Source of the DNA: Lachnospiraceae bacterium
GTDB lineage: Bacteria > Bacillota > Clostridia > Lachnospirales > Lachnospiraceae
NCBI GenBank assembly: GCA_017619615.1
Contig: JAFZRY010000025.1
Coordinates: forward strand, 1-64,000
Direction of reading: 5' to 3'
Length of the DNA: 64,000 bases
The notes under the pieces are model-generated. The model had not been told where the DNA came from. It did not search any database and saw only the letters and a list, made by a program, of their open reading frames with translations. A program made the translations under genes and the position numbers. Every line of letters begins with the position of its first letter. The stretch's first letter is position 1. Below, piece by piece: positions 14,965-22,778 of the stretch.

Positions 14965-16596
14965 ATGATCACTGTCAGCAATGTTACGGTCCGGTTCGGA
15001 AAATCCGCCCTCTTTGAGGACGTGAACGTTAAATTTGTGCCCGGCGAGTGCTACGGCCTGATCGGGGCCAACGGCGCCGGAAAGTCCACGTTCCTGCGCG
15101 TGCTGACCGGGGAGCTGGAGCCGAACCGCGGCGAGGTGCACATCACGCCGGGGGACCGGCTGTCGTTCCTGAAGCAGGACCATTTCGCATACGACGAATT
15201 CCCCGTGCTGGAGACGGTCATGATGGGCAACCCGCGCCTGGTCGAAGTCATGAAGGAGAAGGACGCGCTGTACGCGAAGGAGGACTTCACGGACGAGGAC
15301 GGCATCAAGGCCAGCGAACTGGAAGGCGAATTCGCCGCCATGAACGGCTGGGAGGCGGAGTCCGACGCGGCGTCGCTCTTAAACGGCCTGGGCGTGGAGC
15401 CGGAATATCATTACATGCTCATGAAGGACCTTGACGGCGCACTGAAGGTCAAAGTACTGCTGGCGCAGGCCCTGTTCGGCAATCCGGACATCCTGCTCCT
15501 GGACGAGCCGACCAACCACCTGGACCTGGCCGCCATCGCGTGGCTGGAGGAGTTCCTGATCAACTTCGAAAACACCGTGATCGTGGTCTCCCACGACCGC
15601 TATTTCCTGAATAAAGTCTGCACCATGATTGCGGACATCGACTACGGCAAGATCCAGCTGTACGCCGGCAACTACGACTTCTGGTACGAATCCAGCCAGC
15701 TGCGCATCCGCCAGATGAAGGAAGCGAACAAGAAGAAAGAGGAGCAGATCAAGGAACTGCAGGAATTCATCCAGCGCTTCTCCGCAAACGCCTCCAAATC
15801 CAAACAGGCCACGTCACGCAAACGCGCGCTGGAGAAGATCCAGCTGGAGGACATCCGCCCGTCCAGCCGCAAATACCCGTACATCGACTTCCGCCCGGAC
15901 CGCAGCATCGGCAACGAAGTGCTGGAGGTGCACAACCTCACCAAGACCGTGAACGGCGTGAAGATCCTGGACGATATCTCCTTCGTCCTGCGCCGCGAGG
16001 ACAAAGTCGCCCTGGTGGGCTCGGACGAACTGGCCAAGACCATGCTCTTCCAGATCCTGATGGGCGAAGAAGAGCCGGACAGCGGCTCCTACAAGTGGGG
16101 CGTCACCACCAGCCGCGCGTACTTCCCGAAGGACAGCTCCGACGAATTCAAGAGCGACCTCAATATCACCGAATGGCTCACCGGCTACTCCGCCATCAAG
16201 GACATGACCTACGTGCGCGGGTTCCTGGGCCGCATGCTCTTCGCCGGCGACGACGGCGTGAAGAAGCTCTCCGTGCTGTCCGGCGGCGAGCGCGTGCGCT
16301 GCATGTTCTCGAAGATGATGATCTCCGGCGCGAACGTGCTGCTCTTCGACGAACCCACGAACCATCTGGACATGGAGTCCATCACCGCCCTGAACAACGG
16401 GATGATGAAGTTCCCGGGCGTGATCATCTTCTCCTCCCGGGACCATCAGATCGTGCAGACCACGGCCAACCGGATCATGGAGCTGGTGAACGGCAAACTG
16501 ATCGACAAGATCACAACTTACGACGAATACCTGGCCGACGACGTCATGGCCATGAAGCGCCAGGTTTACCACGTAGACCCGAAGGATCTGGGATGA
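14965..16596 (+). CDS. ABC-F family ATPase (YkpA/YbiT-like)
   Basis: A 543-residue soluble protein with two ATPase domains and a linker rich in K/E (about 250-300), the ABC-F layout; members act on ribosomes as translation factors or resistance proteins. Domain 1 has Walker A GANGAGKST and Walker B LLLDEPTNHLD, but DLDGALKVKV where the LSGGE signature is expected. Domain 2 has a clear LSGGERVR signature and LLFDEPTNHLD, but its Walker A reads VGSDELAKTM, lacking the GxGK core. Length fits the YkpA/YbiT group. The ATG at 14965 follows GGAAGGATG. No membrane partner is nearby, as expected for ABC-F. Confidence 0.9.
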   Translation: MITVSNVTVRFGKSALFEDVNVKFVPGECYGLIGANGAGKSTFLRVLTGELEPNRGEVHITPGDRLSFLKQDHFAYDEFPVLETVMMGNPRLVEVMKEKDALYAKEDFTDEDGIKASELEGEFAAMNGWEAESDAASLLNGLGVEPEYHYMLMKDLDGALKVKVLLAQALFGNPDILLLDEPTNHLDLAAIAWLEEFLINFENTVIVVSHDRYFLNKVCTMIADIDYGKIQLYAGNYDFWYESSQLRIRQMKEANKKKEEQIKELQEFIQRFSANASKSKQATSRKRALEKIQLEDIRPSSRKYPYIDFRPDRSIGNEVLEVHNLTKTVNGVKILDDISFVLRREDKVALVGSDELAKTMLFQILMGEEEPDSGSYKWGVTTSRAYFPKDSSDEFKSDLNITEWLTGYSAIKDMTYVRGFLGRMLFAGDDGVKKLSVLSGGERVRCMFSKMMISGANVLLFDEPTNHLDMESITALNNGMMKFPGVIIFSSRDHQIVQTTANRIMELVNGKLIDKITTYDEYLADDVMAMKRQVYHVDPKDLG

Positions 16597-16645
16597 CCGC
16601 CGGCCGCGCGCCGTCCCGTCTGAATGAAGAAAGGAAGGAACCATC

Positions 16646-17200
16646 ATGGAAAGAATCTGTTCTCATTGCGGAACCCCTCTGGAAGATAACGCCCTGTTCT
16701 GCCCGGAATGCGGCGAGCGCGTGACGGAAGCCCCGGCGGAAGCCTGGCTGGAAGAAGCGCCGGCCGCGGCGGCGGAAGCGCCTGCTCCCGAGCCCGCTCC
16801 CGAACCTGCTTATGCGGCGCCGGCTCCGGCCACTCCCGTCGCGCCTCCCGTCAAGCCCGTGCAGCACGCCGCCCCGGCCCCGAAAGCGGGCGAGTCCGAA
16901 GGCATCACGGTCTTCAATAAGCCCCTGAGCACGGCCGTTTATTTCTGGACGCTGTTCCTGTTCCTGCTCCCCGGCATCGGCCTGATCGCCATGCTGATCA
17001 TGGCCTTCACCGCGAAGAACCAGAACCGCCGGAATTTCGCCCAGGCCTGCCTGATCTATGTCCTGATCGCGCTGATTCTGCTGGGCCTGTTCATGCTGGT
17101 CCTGGTCGTGAGCGGCAAGAGCTTCGGCATCGACATCAGCAAGTTCAGTTTCAAGGTCATTTGGGAAGGGATCCTGCAGGGGATCGGATTTGTGAAATAA
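16646..17200 (+). CDS. Zinc-ribbon membrane protein
   Basis: A 184-residue protein. The N-terminal zinc ribbon has two CxxC pairs (CSHCG and CPECG, residues 5-26). Next comes a flexible Ala/Pro/Glu-rich stretch (about 32-85), then two membrane helices (about 96-122 and 130-155) and a short C-terminal tail. The ribosome site is GAAAGGAAGG. It lies 49 bases after the ABC-F gene and is followed by a strong terminator. Proteins with this layout are common in Clostridia and their role is unknown. Confidence 0.75.
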   Translation: MERICSHCGTPLEDNALFCPECGERVTEAPAEAWLEEAPAAAAEAPAPEPAPEPAYAAPAPATPVAPPVKPVQHAAPAPKAGESEGITVFNKPLSTAVYFWTLFLFLLPGIGLIAMLIMAFTAKNQNRRNFAQACLIYVLIALILLGLFMLVLVVSGKSFGIDISKFSFKVIWEGILQGIGFVK

Positions 17201-17220
17201 CTCCTCTCCCGCAACATCGC

Positions 17221-17251
17221 AGGGCGGCCTCATCGGCCGCCCTGTTTCTTT
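17221..17251 (+). terminator. Intrinsic terminator of the ABC-F / zinc-ribbon unit
   Basis: AGGGCGGCC-TCAT-CGGCCGCCCT, a near-perfect hairpin, followed by GTTTCTTTATT. Confidence 0.85.
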
Positions 17252-17270
17252 ATTGGGGATATAATAGTAT

Positions 17271-17915
17271 TTACCGGTTTATACTTTGCCCCAGGACTAC
17301 TGTTGCCCGGTAAAACTGTTCAGCAAACTGCTCCGCATTGAGGAAAAACGAGAGGACAACTGCTACATCATCCCTGGTCTGCACAGATTCCGGAAACCCG
17401 CCCTCCTCTATCAGCAGGTCAAGCTGTCTCGATTGTTCCAGAACGATTGTAAGATTCTCACGGATTTCCCGAGTGTTTATATCTGTTTTTTCGTTTATGG
17501 TACGGTTGGCAAAATTCTGCAGGTTCTGCAGCCCCATTGCCATATTCATCATACTTTGGTCACATCGTCCGATATCGTTCTCAATTTCGATCACTCTGCC
17601 GTCCGGACTTTTCAGAGTCCGAACCAAGAAGCAACGCTTTAATGTCTCCGCATATTTTTTGCAATACCATTCTGTATCAGACATCTTACGTGTCAGTTCA
17701 GCTGAAACTGAATACAGTCCTATGTAGCTGGGATTATCTGAAAAAAACGTTTCGACACTCAAGCTGAGCGTTGTCGGATTGGTGATTCCATAAGCGCGTT
17801 TTGCTTCCTTGCTTATTATTTCTTGAAAGCGGATCAGCTGAACGACAAAAACACCAGTTCCAATAATCAGCAGCATACACAGTACGCCAAAGATTTTTTT
17901 CAGCGTTTTATTCAT
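17271..17915 (-). CDS. Orphan membrane-anchored protein of unknown function
   Basis: A 214-residue protein that I do not recognise. One membrane helix lies at residues 8-27 (FGVLCMLLIIGTGVFVV) with the rest probably outside the cell. The external part is helical, with an Asn/Gln/Met-rich central stretch and no cysteine pattern or enzyme motif. Base composition is clearly more AT-rich than the surrounding genes and codon choice differs (many AAA, ATT, TTT), which suggests recent acquisition. GAGGAGG stands before the ATG at 17915. A 19-codon reading frame ends in the same ATGA, so translation may be coupled to it. Confidence 0.6.
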   Translation of the reverse strand: MNKTLKKIFGVLCMLLIIGTGVFVVQLIRFQEIISKEAKRAYGITNPTTLSLSVETFFSDNPSYIGLYSVSAELTRKMSDTEWYCKKYAETLKRCFLVRTLKSPDGRVIEIENDIGRCDQSMMNMAMGLQNLQNFANRTINEKTDINTREIRENLTIVLEQSRQLDLLIEEGGFPESVQTRDDVAVVLSFFLNAEQFAEQFYRATVVLGQSINR

Positions 17916-17971
17916 AATCTGTCCTCCTCTTTTACCGGGTCAGATTGCAGTAATAGCTGCAATTTCTGCAT
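17912..17971 (-). CDS. Possible 19-residue upstream peptide
   Basis: The frame ATG (17971) to TGA (17914-17912) encodes MQKLQLLLQSDPVKEEDRL. It is preceded by AGAGGTGAAAGC and its stop overlaps the next start codon as ATGA. It could be a leader peptide controlling the orphan gene, the remnant of a longer gene, or chance. There is no conservation evidence from the sequence alone. Confidence 0.35.
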   Translation of the reverse strand: MQKLQLLLQSDPVKEEDRL

Positions 17972-18059
17972 GCTTTCACCTCTCTTTAGTCTTTATCTAT
18001 ATAACGATTTAAATAGACAAAAACGGACATGAAATGAGATGTTTTTTATGCATTATATA

Positions 18060-18098
18060 AACAGTGCCATTCGGGGATTGTCATCAAATGGCACTGTT
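18060..18098 (-). terminator. Terminator after the Nudix gene
   Basis: Perfect 12-base arms AACAGTGCCATT and AATGGCACTGTT with a 15-base loop. On the minus strand it is followed by TATATAATG rather than a long T run, so it may act only as a stable 3' hairpin. Confidence 0.6.
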
Positions 18099-18118
18099 GG
18101 TTGTTAGTTCATTCAGTT

Positions 18119-18589
18119 TCAGATTGAAATTTCCTGTCCGTTCAGCACGGCCCGCACCAGACCGTCGCCGCGGTAGCACAGTTTGAGGGAGAAGAACGGA
18201 GCGTCTTCGCGGACCAGTTTGAAGAAGATGCGGTCGCCGGCCCATTGCGGGAGCGCGTCCATTTCGGATTCGGGGATCCAGCGGAGGACGCCTTCGGAAG
18301 TTTCGGTGAGGTCGCCGGTGAAGCCGTCCGCGGTGAAGAGGTGCATGTATTCTGTGCCCCATTCGTCGCTGACGAAAGTGATAATGCCGCGGAACTGATA
18401 CTGCGTGAGGGTCAGGCCGGTCTCTTCGCGGACTTCGCGGAGGAGACATTCCTCCGGACTCTCGCCTTCCTCGAATTTGCCGCCGACGCCGACCCATTTG
18501 CCGTGGTTGAGGTCGTGGTCCTTTTTGACGCGGTGGAGCATCAGGTACTCATCGCCGCGGCGGATGTAGCACAGGGTCGTGTTCAGCAT
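18119..18589 (-). CDS. Nudix hydrolase (8-oxo-dGTP diphosphatase-like)
   Basis: A 156-residue Nudix protein with the full signature: the segment starting GGKFEEGESPEE and ending REVREETGL holds the conserved G-x5-E-x7-REVxEExGL. It hydrolyses nucleoside diphosphates linked to another group; the MutT-like length and WVGVGGKFE stretch favour oxidised purine nucleotides, but specificity cannot be read from sequence. Start MLNTTLCYIRR is typical for the 8-oxo-dGTPase branch. The gene starts one base after the stop of the DUF1287 gene, so the two form one transcript. Confidence 0.93.
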   Translation of the reverse strand: MLNTTLCYIRRGDEYLMLHRVKKDHDLNHGKWVGVGGKFEEGESPEECLLREVREETGLTLTQYQFRGIITFVSDEWGTEYMHLFTADGFTGDLTETSEGVLRWIPESEMDALPQWAGDRIFFKLVREDAPFFSLKLCYRGDGLVRAVLNGQEISI

Positions 18590-18590
18590 G

Positions 18591-19547
18591 TCATTCCCCG
18601 TTGAAGCCGTTCCAGCGGTAGTGGCCCACGATGGTCTTGTTGGTGGAGGTCAGGTAGTCCTCCTCATAGAGCGTCTGGCCTTCGTTGGCGTGATGCAGCA
18701 CGTAGGGGACGCCGTCGTCCGCGCGGCGGTCCGAGATGACGGCGATGTGGCCGTTCCAGATGCCGCTGCTGCCGAAGAAGATCACGATGTCGCCGGGCTG
18801 CCAGGCTTCGATATCCGTGATGTCCGTGGTCAGTTTCTCCGCGCGGTGCTCGAAGAAGGGGTACAGCACGCGCACGCGGCGGAAATCGATCTTGTCCTCG
18901 CCGATGTCGAAAGCGCCTTCGCGGCCCAGGCCCTGCTCCGCCAATTCCGTGGTGAACCATTCGGGGTGGTTCCGGATATCCGCGTCCACGAGGCTCTTGA
19001 ATTCATAGCCCGCGGCCAGCAGGCCCGCGGCGACCACGTCCGTACAGACGCCTTCCCAGACGCCGTTTTCATTGATCTCCGGGTAGCCGCCCGCGAAATA
19101 ACTGGAGGCGTTGTACTGCGGCTTCCGCTCGAGGTATTTCTTTGCGCCGAGCAGGATGTCCGTCTGGTCGTCGATGCCGTTGGCGTTTTTGTCCAGCGGG
19201 CTGTGGTAGGTCTCGATGCCGAAGTCCGCGCCGGTCTTGATGTAATGGCCGGGCATGCGGGTATAGTCAAAAGCCGGGCCGACGTATTCGGTGTCGGTCG
19301 GGTAGGGTTCGGTCACGGTGGTGGGTTCGGGGGTGGTGGTGACGTCTGCTTCGGTCTCCGGGTCCAGGGTCGGGGAGACAACGGGGAGGGTCGGGGCTTC
19401 GGTGACTTCGCCGGAGCGGGCGGCGGTGGATTCGTCGCTTTCGCGGACGCTGGCGCCGCAGGCCGCAGTGAAGGCGAGGACGGCGATGATCATCAGCGCC
19501 ATCCAGCCCAGCTTCCGGGGGGTCTCGGATCTATTCAAATCTCTCAT
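18591..19547 (-). CDS. DUF1287-domain lipoprotein
   Basis: A 318-residue secreted lipoprotein. A signal peptide ends in AFTAACG, a lipobox-like sequence with cysteine about residue 31. A Thr/Pro/Glu-rich linker (about 35-85) precedes a DUF1287 domain that has the NlpC/P60-like layout: VCTDVVAAGL with the candidate nucleophile cysteine, and GHIAVISDRR with the candidate histidine. Related proteins are thought to act on cell-wall peptides, but activity is unproven. I chose the ATG at 19547 because CAGGAG precedes it; an in-frame ATG 21 bases earlier lacks one. A promoter is visible at 19583-19610. Confidence 0.8.
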   Translation of the reverse strand: MRDLNRSETPRKLGWMALMIIAVLAFTAACGASVRESDESTAARSGEVTEAPTLPVVSPTLDPETEADVTTTPEPTTVTEPYPTDTEYVGPAFDYTRMPGHYIKTGADFGIETYHSPLDKNANGIDDQTDILLGAKKYLERKPQYNASSYFAGGYPEINENGVWEGVCTDVVAAGLLAAGYEFKSLVDADIRNHPEWFTTELAEQGLGREGAFDIGEDKIDFRRVRVLYPFFEHRAEKLTTDITDIEAWQPGDIVIFFGSSGIWNGHIAVISDRRADDGVPYVLHHANEGQTLYEEDYLTSTNKTIVGHYRWNGFNGE

Positions 19548-19582
19548 GGAGTATCTCCTGAAAAACATGTGATAACCTCGCT

Positions 19583-19610
19583 ATTATATCACAAATTCAT
19601 GTTCCGTCAA
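19583..19610 (-). promoter_or_regulatory. Promoter of the DUF1287-Nudix unit
   Basis: Minus strand TTGACG (19610-19605) and TATAAT (19588-19583) with a 16-base spacer. Confidence 0.7.
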
Positions 19611-19689
19611 GAATAACGGAGTTTCGGGGCCGCAGACGACGGTTTTTGCGGGCCGCAGGCGGCATTTTCCGGCCGGCCGGACGGCGGGT

Positions 19690-21870
19690 TTATTCCACGC
19701 CGCGCCGGTAATTGCCCCGGGTGAAGGCAAAGTCCTTTTCCGGCTTTGCGGCCTCTGCCGGGCCGCCCGCCAGGCCGCGGACGATGCGGGACAGGATATC
19801 GCGGGCCTCCGCCGGGGTCTCCGTGGTGAAGTGCACGCGCAGGCGGTCGCCGTACAGGGGCTGGTCCGCGAGCCAGAGCGGCACCGCGTTGTACAGGACG
19901 CTCAGGCAGCTGCGGCAGCGGGCCTCGCAGAAGTGGGAGGCGCCGGTGCGGTCGGTGAGCGGCGTGAAGACCGGGTGCGTCAGGGCGGGCTGCTTCTGCT
20001 CTTTCAGGCAGCGGCCCCGGGTTTTGAACAGGCACTGGGCGGAGATCATGAGCGGCAGGCGGCCGTAGATGAGCTGCTCACGGGGGAGCAGGCCCCGGCC
20101 AAGGTCCGCCAGGTCTTTTTCGTGCGGTTCCAGGGGCAGGGTCAGGCACTGCGCGCCAAGCGCCGCGGCTTCCGCTTCCGACGCCGTGTTCCAGGTATAC
20201 AGGCTGCTGTCGAAAACGCGCTCGCCGGGCAGGCCGTGCTCCTGCCAGAAGCCGGCTTCCTCCGGGGAGGCAAGGATCACGGCGTCCGGGCTGTTTTCCC
20301 GCAGGGCCTGCAGGGACTTTTCCGCCGAGAACAGGCGGCGCATCTCCTGCCGGAAGACAGGAGGGAGAACGTAACCGGCGCGTTTGCCGGCCGCGCGGAT
20401 CTTCGCCGCCAGCGGGTCGAATTCTTCGGGCGTCACGTAATCCGCGGGGAGATAGACGGCGGCGGCCGGTGTCTTCAGGACTTCGTCCAGGAGGCGAATA
20501 TCGTCCAACTGGACACAGAGATCCGCCGCAGTATAATCCGCCAGGGCCCGCGGTTCTGCAGCCGTCCGCGGAAATTTCGCCGGTTCCGGCGGCGCGGGCC
20601 GGCGGTAAGACGCCAGCAGCGCTTCCTGCAGGCGGTCCAGCGCCTGGCGGCGCAGTTCGTTCAGCGCGGACACAGGCAGGAACGACGCCCCGTCCGACCC
20701 GATCTCCAGGCTCTCCAGGACGAATTCGCTCCCGCCGGTCTTCGAGATCTGCTGACGCAGTTTTTCTTCGGTCATGGGCTGCTTCAGCGCCGCTTCGGCC
20801 TGCGGCCCGCGGGCGATGACGGACACCCCGTCCCGCACCAGCGATAACTGCGCGGCTTCCCCCTGCCGGAACACCAGCTTTCCGGAAACGGGCAGCGGCC
20901 GCGGCCCCAGATAGGCCTCCTGCAGCCGTGCTTTCTCTTCTTCGGACAGGCTCACGTGGGTCTTCTTCGGCCCCGTGTCGAGCATGTCTGCGCCGTTATG
21001 GCGGCGGTAGTAGCCGGCCGTGAAACCGCCCCGGTCGAACAGGGCGGACAGTGCTTTCCGGTCCTCCTCCCGCACGCGGAAGCGGCCTTCGGCCAGCAGG
21101 TCCAGATATTTGCGGTAGATGGCCGTGACGCCCGCGGTGTATTCCGGGCTCTTCATACGGCCTTCGATTTTCAAAGAACTGACTCCGGCTTCCTGCAGCG
21201 CAGGGAGTTCGTCCAGGCCGCACAGGTCGCGCAGGTTCATCATGCGGCCGTCTTCGTACGGCAGGCGGCAGGGCTGGGCGCAGCGCCCGCGGTTGCCGCT
21301 GCGGCCTCCCAGGAAGGAGCTCATCAGGCAGCGGCCGGAATAGCAGTAACACAGCGCGCCGTGGACGAAGACTTCGGTCTCCAGGCCGCTCTCCTCCCCC
21401 ACTGCGCGGATCTCCTCCAGGGACAGTTCCCGGGGGAGCACCAGGCGTTTCACGCCCCGCGCCTTCAGCAGCCGCGCGCCTTCCGGCCCGCAGACCGCCG
21501 ACTGGGTGGACATATGCAGCGGCAGGCCCGGGAAATGATCCCGCAGGAAGGCCAGCACGCCGAGGTCCTGGATGATCACGCCGTCCACGCCGTTCCGGTA
21601 AATGGGCTCCATGTAGTCAAAGAGCTGATCGAAAAGCTCCCGCTCCTTGAGCAGCGTATTGACGGTCAGATAGACCTTTTTGCCCCGCAGGTGCACGTAG
21701 TCCAGCGCCCGGAAGAGTTTGTCGCCCTCCGGGTTGTCCGCATAGGCGCGGGCGCCGAACAGCGGGCCGCCCATGTAGACGGCGTCGGCCCCGGCCTGGA
21801 AGGCCGCCGTCAGGGACTCGAAGGAGCCGGCCGGGGACAGGAGTTCCGGGACGCGGTCAGTTCCCGTCAT
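19690..21870 (-). CDS. Peptidase U32 family protein (RlhA-like)
   Basis: A 726-residue U32 protein: an N-terminal TIM-barrel-like U32 domain starting ELLSPAGSFESL, the conserved CYCYSGRCLMSSFLGGRSGNRG block with clustered cysteines (seen in two halves around residues 170-200), a DUF3656-type middle domain and a C-terminal U32-like extension with CEARCRSCLS. Long members of this layout act in 23S rRNA hydroxylation (RlhA) and probably hold an iron-sulfur cluster; proteolysis is doubtful for this branch. It overlaps the zapA gene by 14 bases, a pairing common in Clostridia. Confidence 0.88.
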   Translation of the reverse strand: MTGTDRVPELLSPAGSFESLTAAFQAGADAVYMGGPLFGARAYADNPEGDKLFRALDYVHLRGKKVYLTVNTLLKERELFDQLFDYMEPIYRNGVDGVIIQDLGVLAFLRDHFPGLPLHMSTQSAVCGPEGARLLKARGVKRLVLPRELSLEEIRAVGEESGLETEVFVHGALCYCYSGRCLMSSFLGGRSGNRGRCAQPCRLPYEDGRMMNLRDLCGLDELPALQEAGVSSLKIEGRMKSPEYTAGVTAIYRKYLDLLAEGRFRVREEDRKALSALFDRGGFTAGYYRRHNGADMLDTGPKKTHVSLSEEEKARLQEAYLGPRPLPVSGKLVFRQGEAAQLSLVRDGVSVIARGPQAEAALKQPMTEEKLRQQISKTGGSEFVLESLEIGSDGASFLPVSALNELRRQALDRLQEALLASYRRPAPPEPAKFPRTAAEPRALADYTAADLCVQLDDIRLLDEVLKTPAAAVYLPADYVTPEEFDPLAAKIRAAGKRAGYVLPPVFRQEMRRLFSAEKSLQALRENSPDAVILASPEEAGFWQEHGLPGERVFDSSLYTWNTASEAEAAALGAQCLTLPLEPHEKDLADLGRGLLPREQLIYGRLPLMISAQCLFKTRGRCLKEQKQPALTHPVFTPLTDRTGASHFCEARCRSCLSVLYNAVPLWLADQPLYGDRLRVHFTTETPAEARDILSRIVRGLAGGPAEAAKPEKDFAFTRGNYRRGVE

Positions 21871-22174
21871 GACGGATCTTGCTGGAGACCAGCTCGTGTT
21901 TGACGCTGTACAGTTCCTGCTCCAGCGCCTCCTGCTTTTTGGTCAACTCTTCCACCCTGGCCTGCGCCTTGAAATAATCGTCGGCCATGTTCAGGATCAG
22001 CGTCAGATAGCGGAAGTCCTCCGTCTGGCGCAGGTAGCCCTGCGTCTTGGCCAGTTCCGCCGCCTTGCCGTTCACATAGGTCGCGACGCGCTGCAGATAG
22101 GCCTCCTGTTCGGCGCCGCCGAGCACGTAGGATCTCCCCAGTAAAGTGACTTCTGTATAGTTTTTCTCAGCCAT
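21857..22174 (-). CDS. zapA: Cell division protein ZapA
   Basis: A 105-residue ZapA-like protein. The globular N-terminus (KNYTEVTLLGRSYVLGG) is followed by a long C-terminal coiled coil (about 65-100). ZapA tetramers cross-link FtsZ filaments at the division site. The C-terminus reads straight into the U32 gene with a 14-base overlap. A good promoter lies at 22244-22272, with a GGGATCC/GGATCCC hairpin at 22209-22237 in the leader. Confidence 0.88.
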   Translation of the reverse strand: MAEKNYTEVTLLGRSYVLGGAEQEAYLQRVATYVNGKAAELAKTQGYLRQTEDFRYLTLILNMADDYFKAQARVEELTKKQEALEQELYSVKHELVSSKIRHDGN

Positions 22175-22243
22175 GGAACAGGCCTCCCGGTCTACTCGGT
22201 TTTACTGCGGGATCCGCGCGAAACGCCGCCGGATCCCAGCATC

Positions 22244-22272
22244 AGTATAGTACGGAAACGGCCAAAAAACAA
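22244..22272 (-). promoter_or_regulatory. Promoter of zapA-U32
   Basis: Minus strand TTGTTT (22272-22267) and TATACT (22249-22244) with a 17-base spacer. Confidence 0.65.
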
Positions 22273-22301
22273 GGGAGAAATACAATATCTATTAAGAAAT
22301 G

Positions 22302-22338
22302 AAAAAAGACCCCCAAGATATGGGGGTCTTTGATTTTT
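22302..22338 (-). terminator. Terminator after the HIT gene and glycan cluster
   Basis: AAAGACCCCC and GGGGGTCTTT arms with a 7-base loop, followed on the minus strand by a T run. On the plus strand it also ends in TGATTTTT, so it can work both ways. Confidence 0.9.
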
Positions 22339-22346
22339 CGAAAGTC

Positions 22347-22763
22347 TTATGCTTCCAAGAGCGGCTTTATCAAAGCGGCGGTCTCCGCCATCTCCTCCGG
22401 CGTCGTCGTGCCCGGCTTCCAGAGGCCCAGCACGCCGTCGTCCGCGCGCCGCGGGATCACGTGCAGGTGGAAGTGGAAGACGGTCTGGCCGGCGGATAAG
22501 CCGTTGTTCTGGATCAGGTTGAAACCGTCGTACCCGAGCGCCTTCATCTGCGCCGCGCCGACGCGCGCGCCGACCGCCATCGCATGGCCCAGCAGGTCCT
22601 CCGGCATCTCCGTCGCGTCCGCGTGATGCTCCTTCGGCAGCACCAGCGCGTGGCCCCGCGCCGCCGGTCCCAGGTCCAGAATCACCCGCACCCGGTCGTC
22701 CTCAAACAGCGTCGCCGAGGGGATCTCCCCCGCCGCGATCTTGCAGAAAATACAGTTTTCCAT
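22347..22763 (-). CDS. HIT-family hydrolase
   Basis: A 138-residue histidine-triad protein with a CIFCKI zinc-type N-terminus and the HFHLHVIPR triad (about residues 96-104). HIT/Hint proteins cleave nucleoside phosphoramidates and related compounds. It is the last gene before a strong terminator and starts 15 bases after the flippase gene, so it is probably co-transcribed with the glycan cluster. A housekeeping role is also likely. Confidence 0.94.
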   Translation of the reverse strand: MENCIFCKIAAGEIPSATLFEDDRVRVILDLGPAARGHALVLPKEHHADATEMPEDLLGHAMAVGARVGAAQMKALGYDGFNLIQNNGLSAGQTVFHFHLHVIPRRADDGVLGLWKPGTTTPEEMAETAALIKPLLEA

Positions 22764-22778
22764 TCCGGTCTCCTCCTC

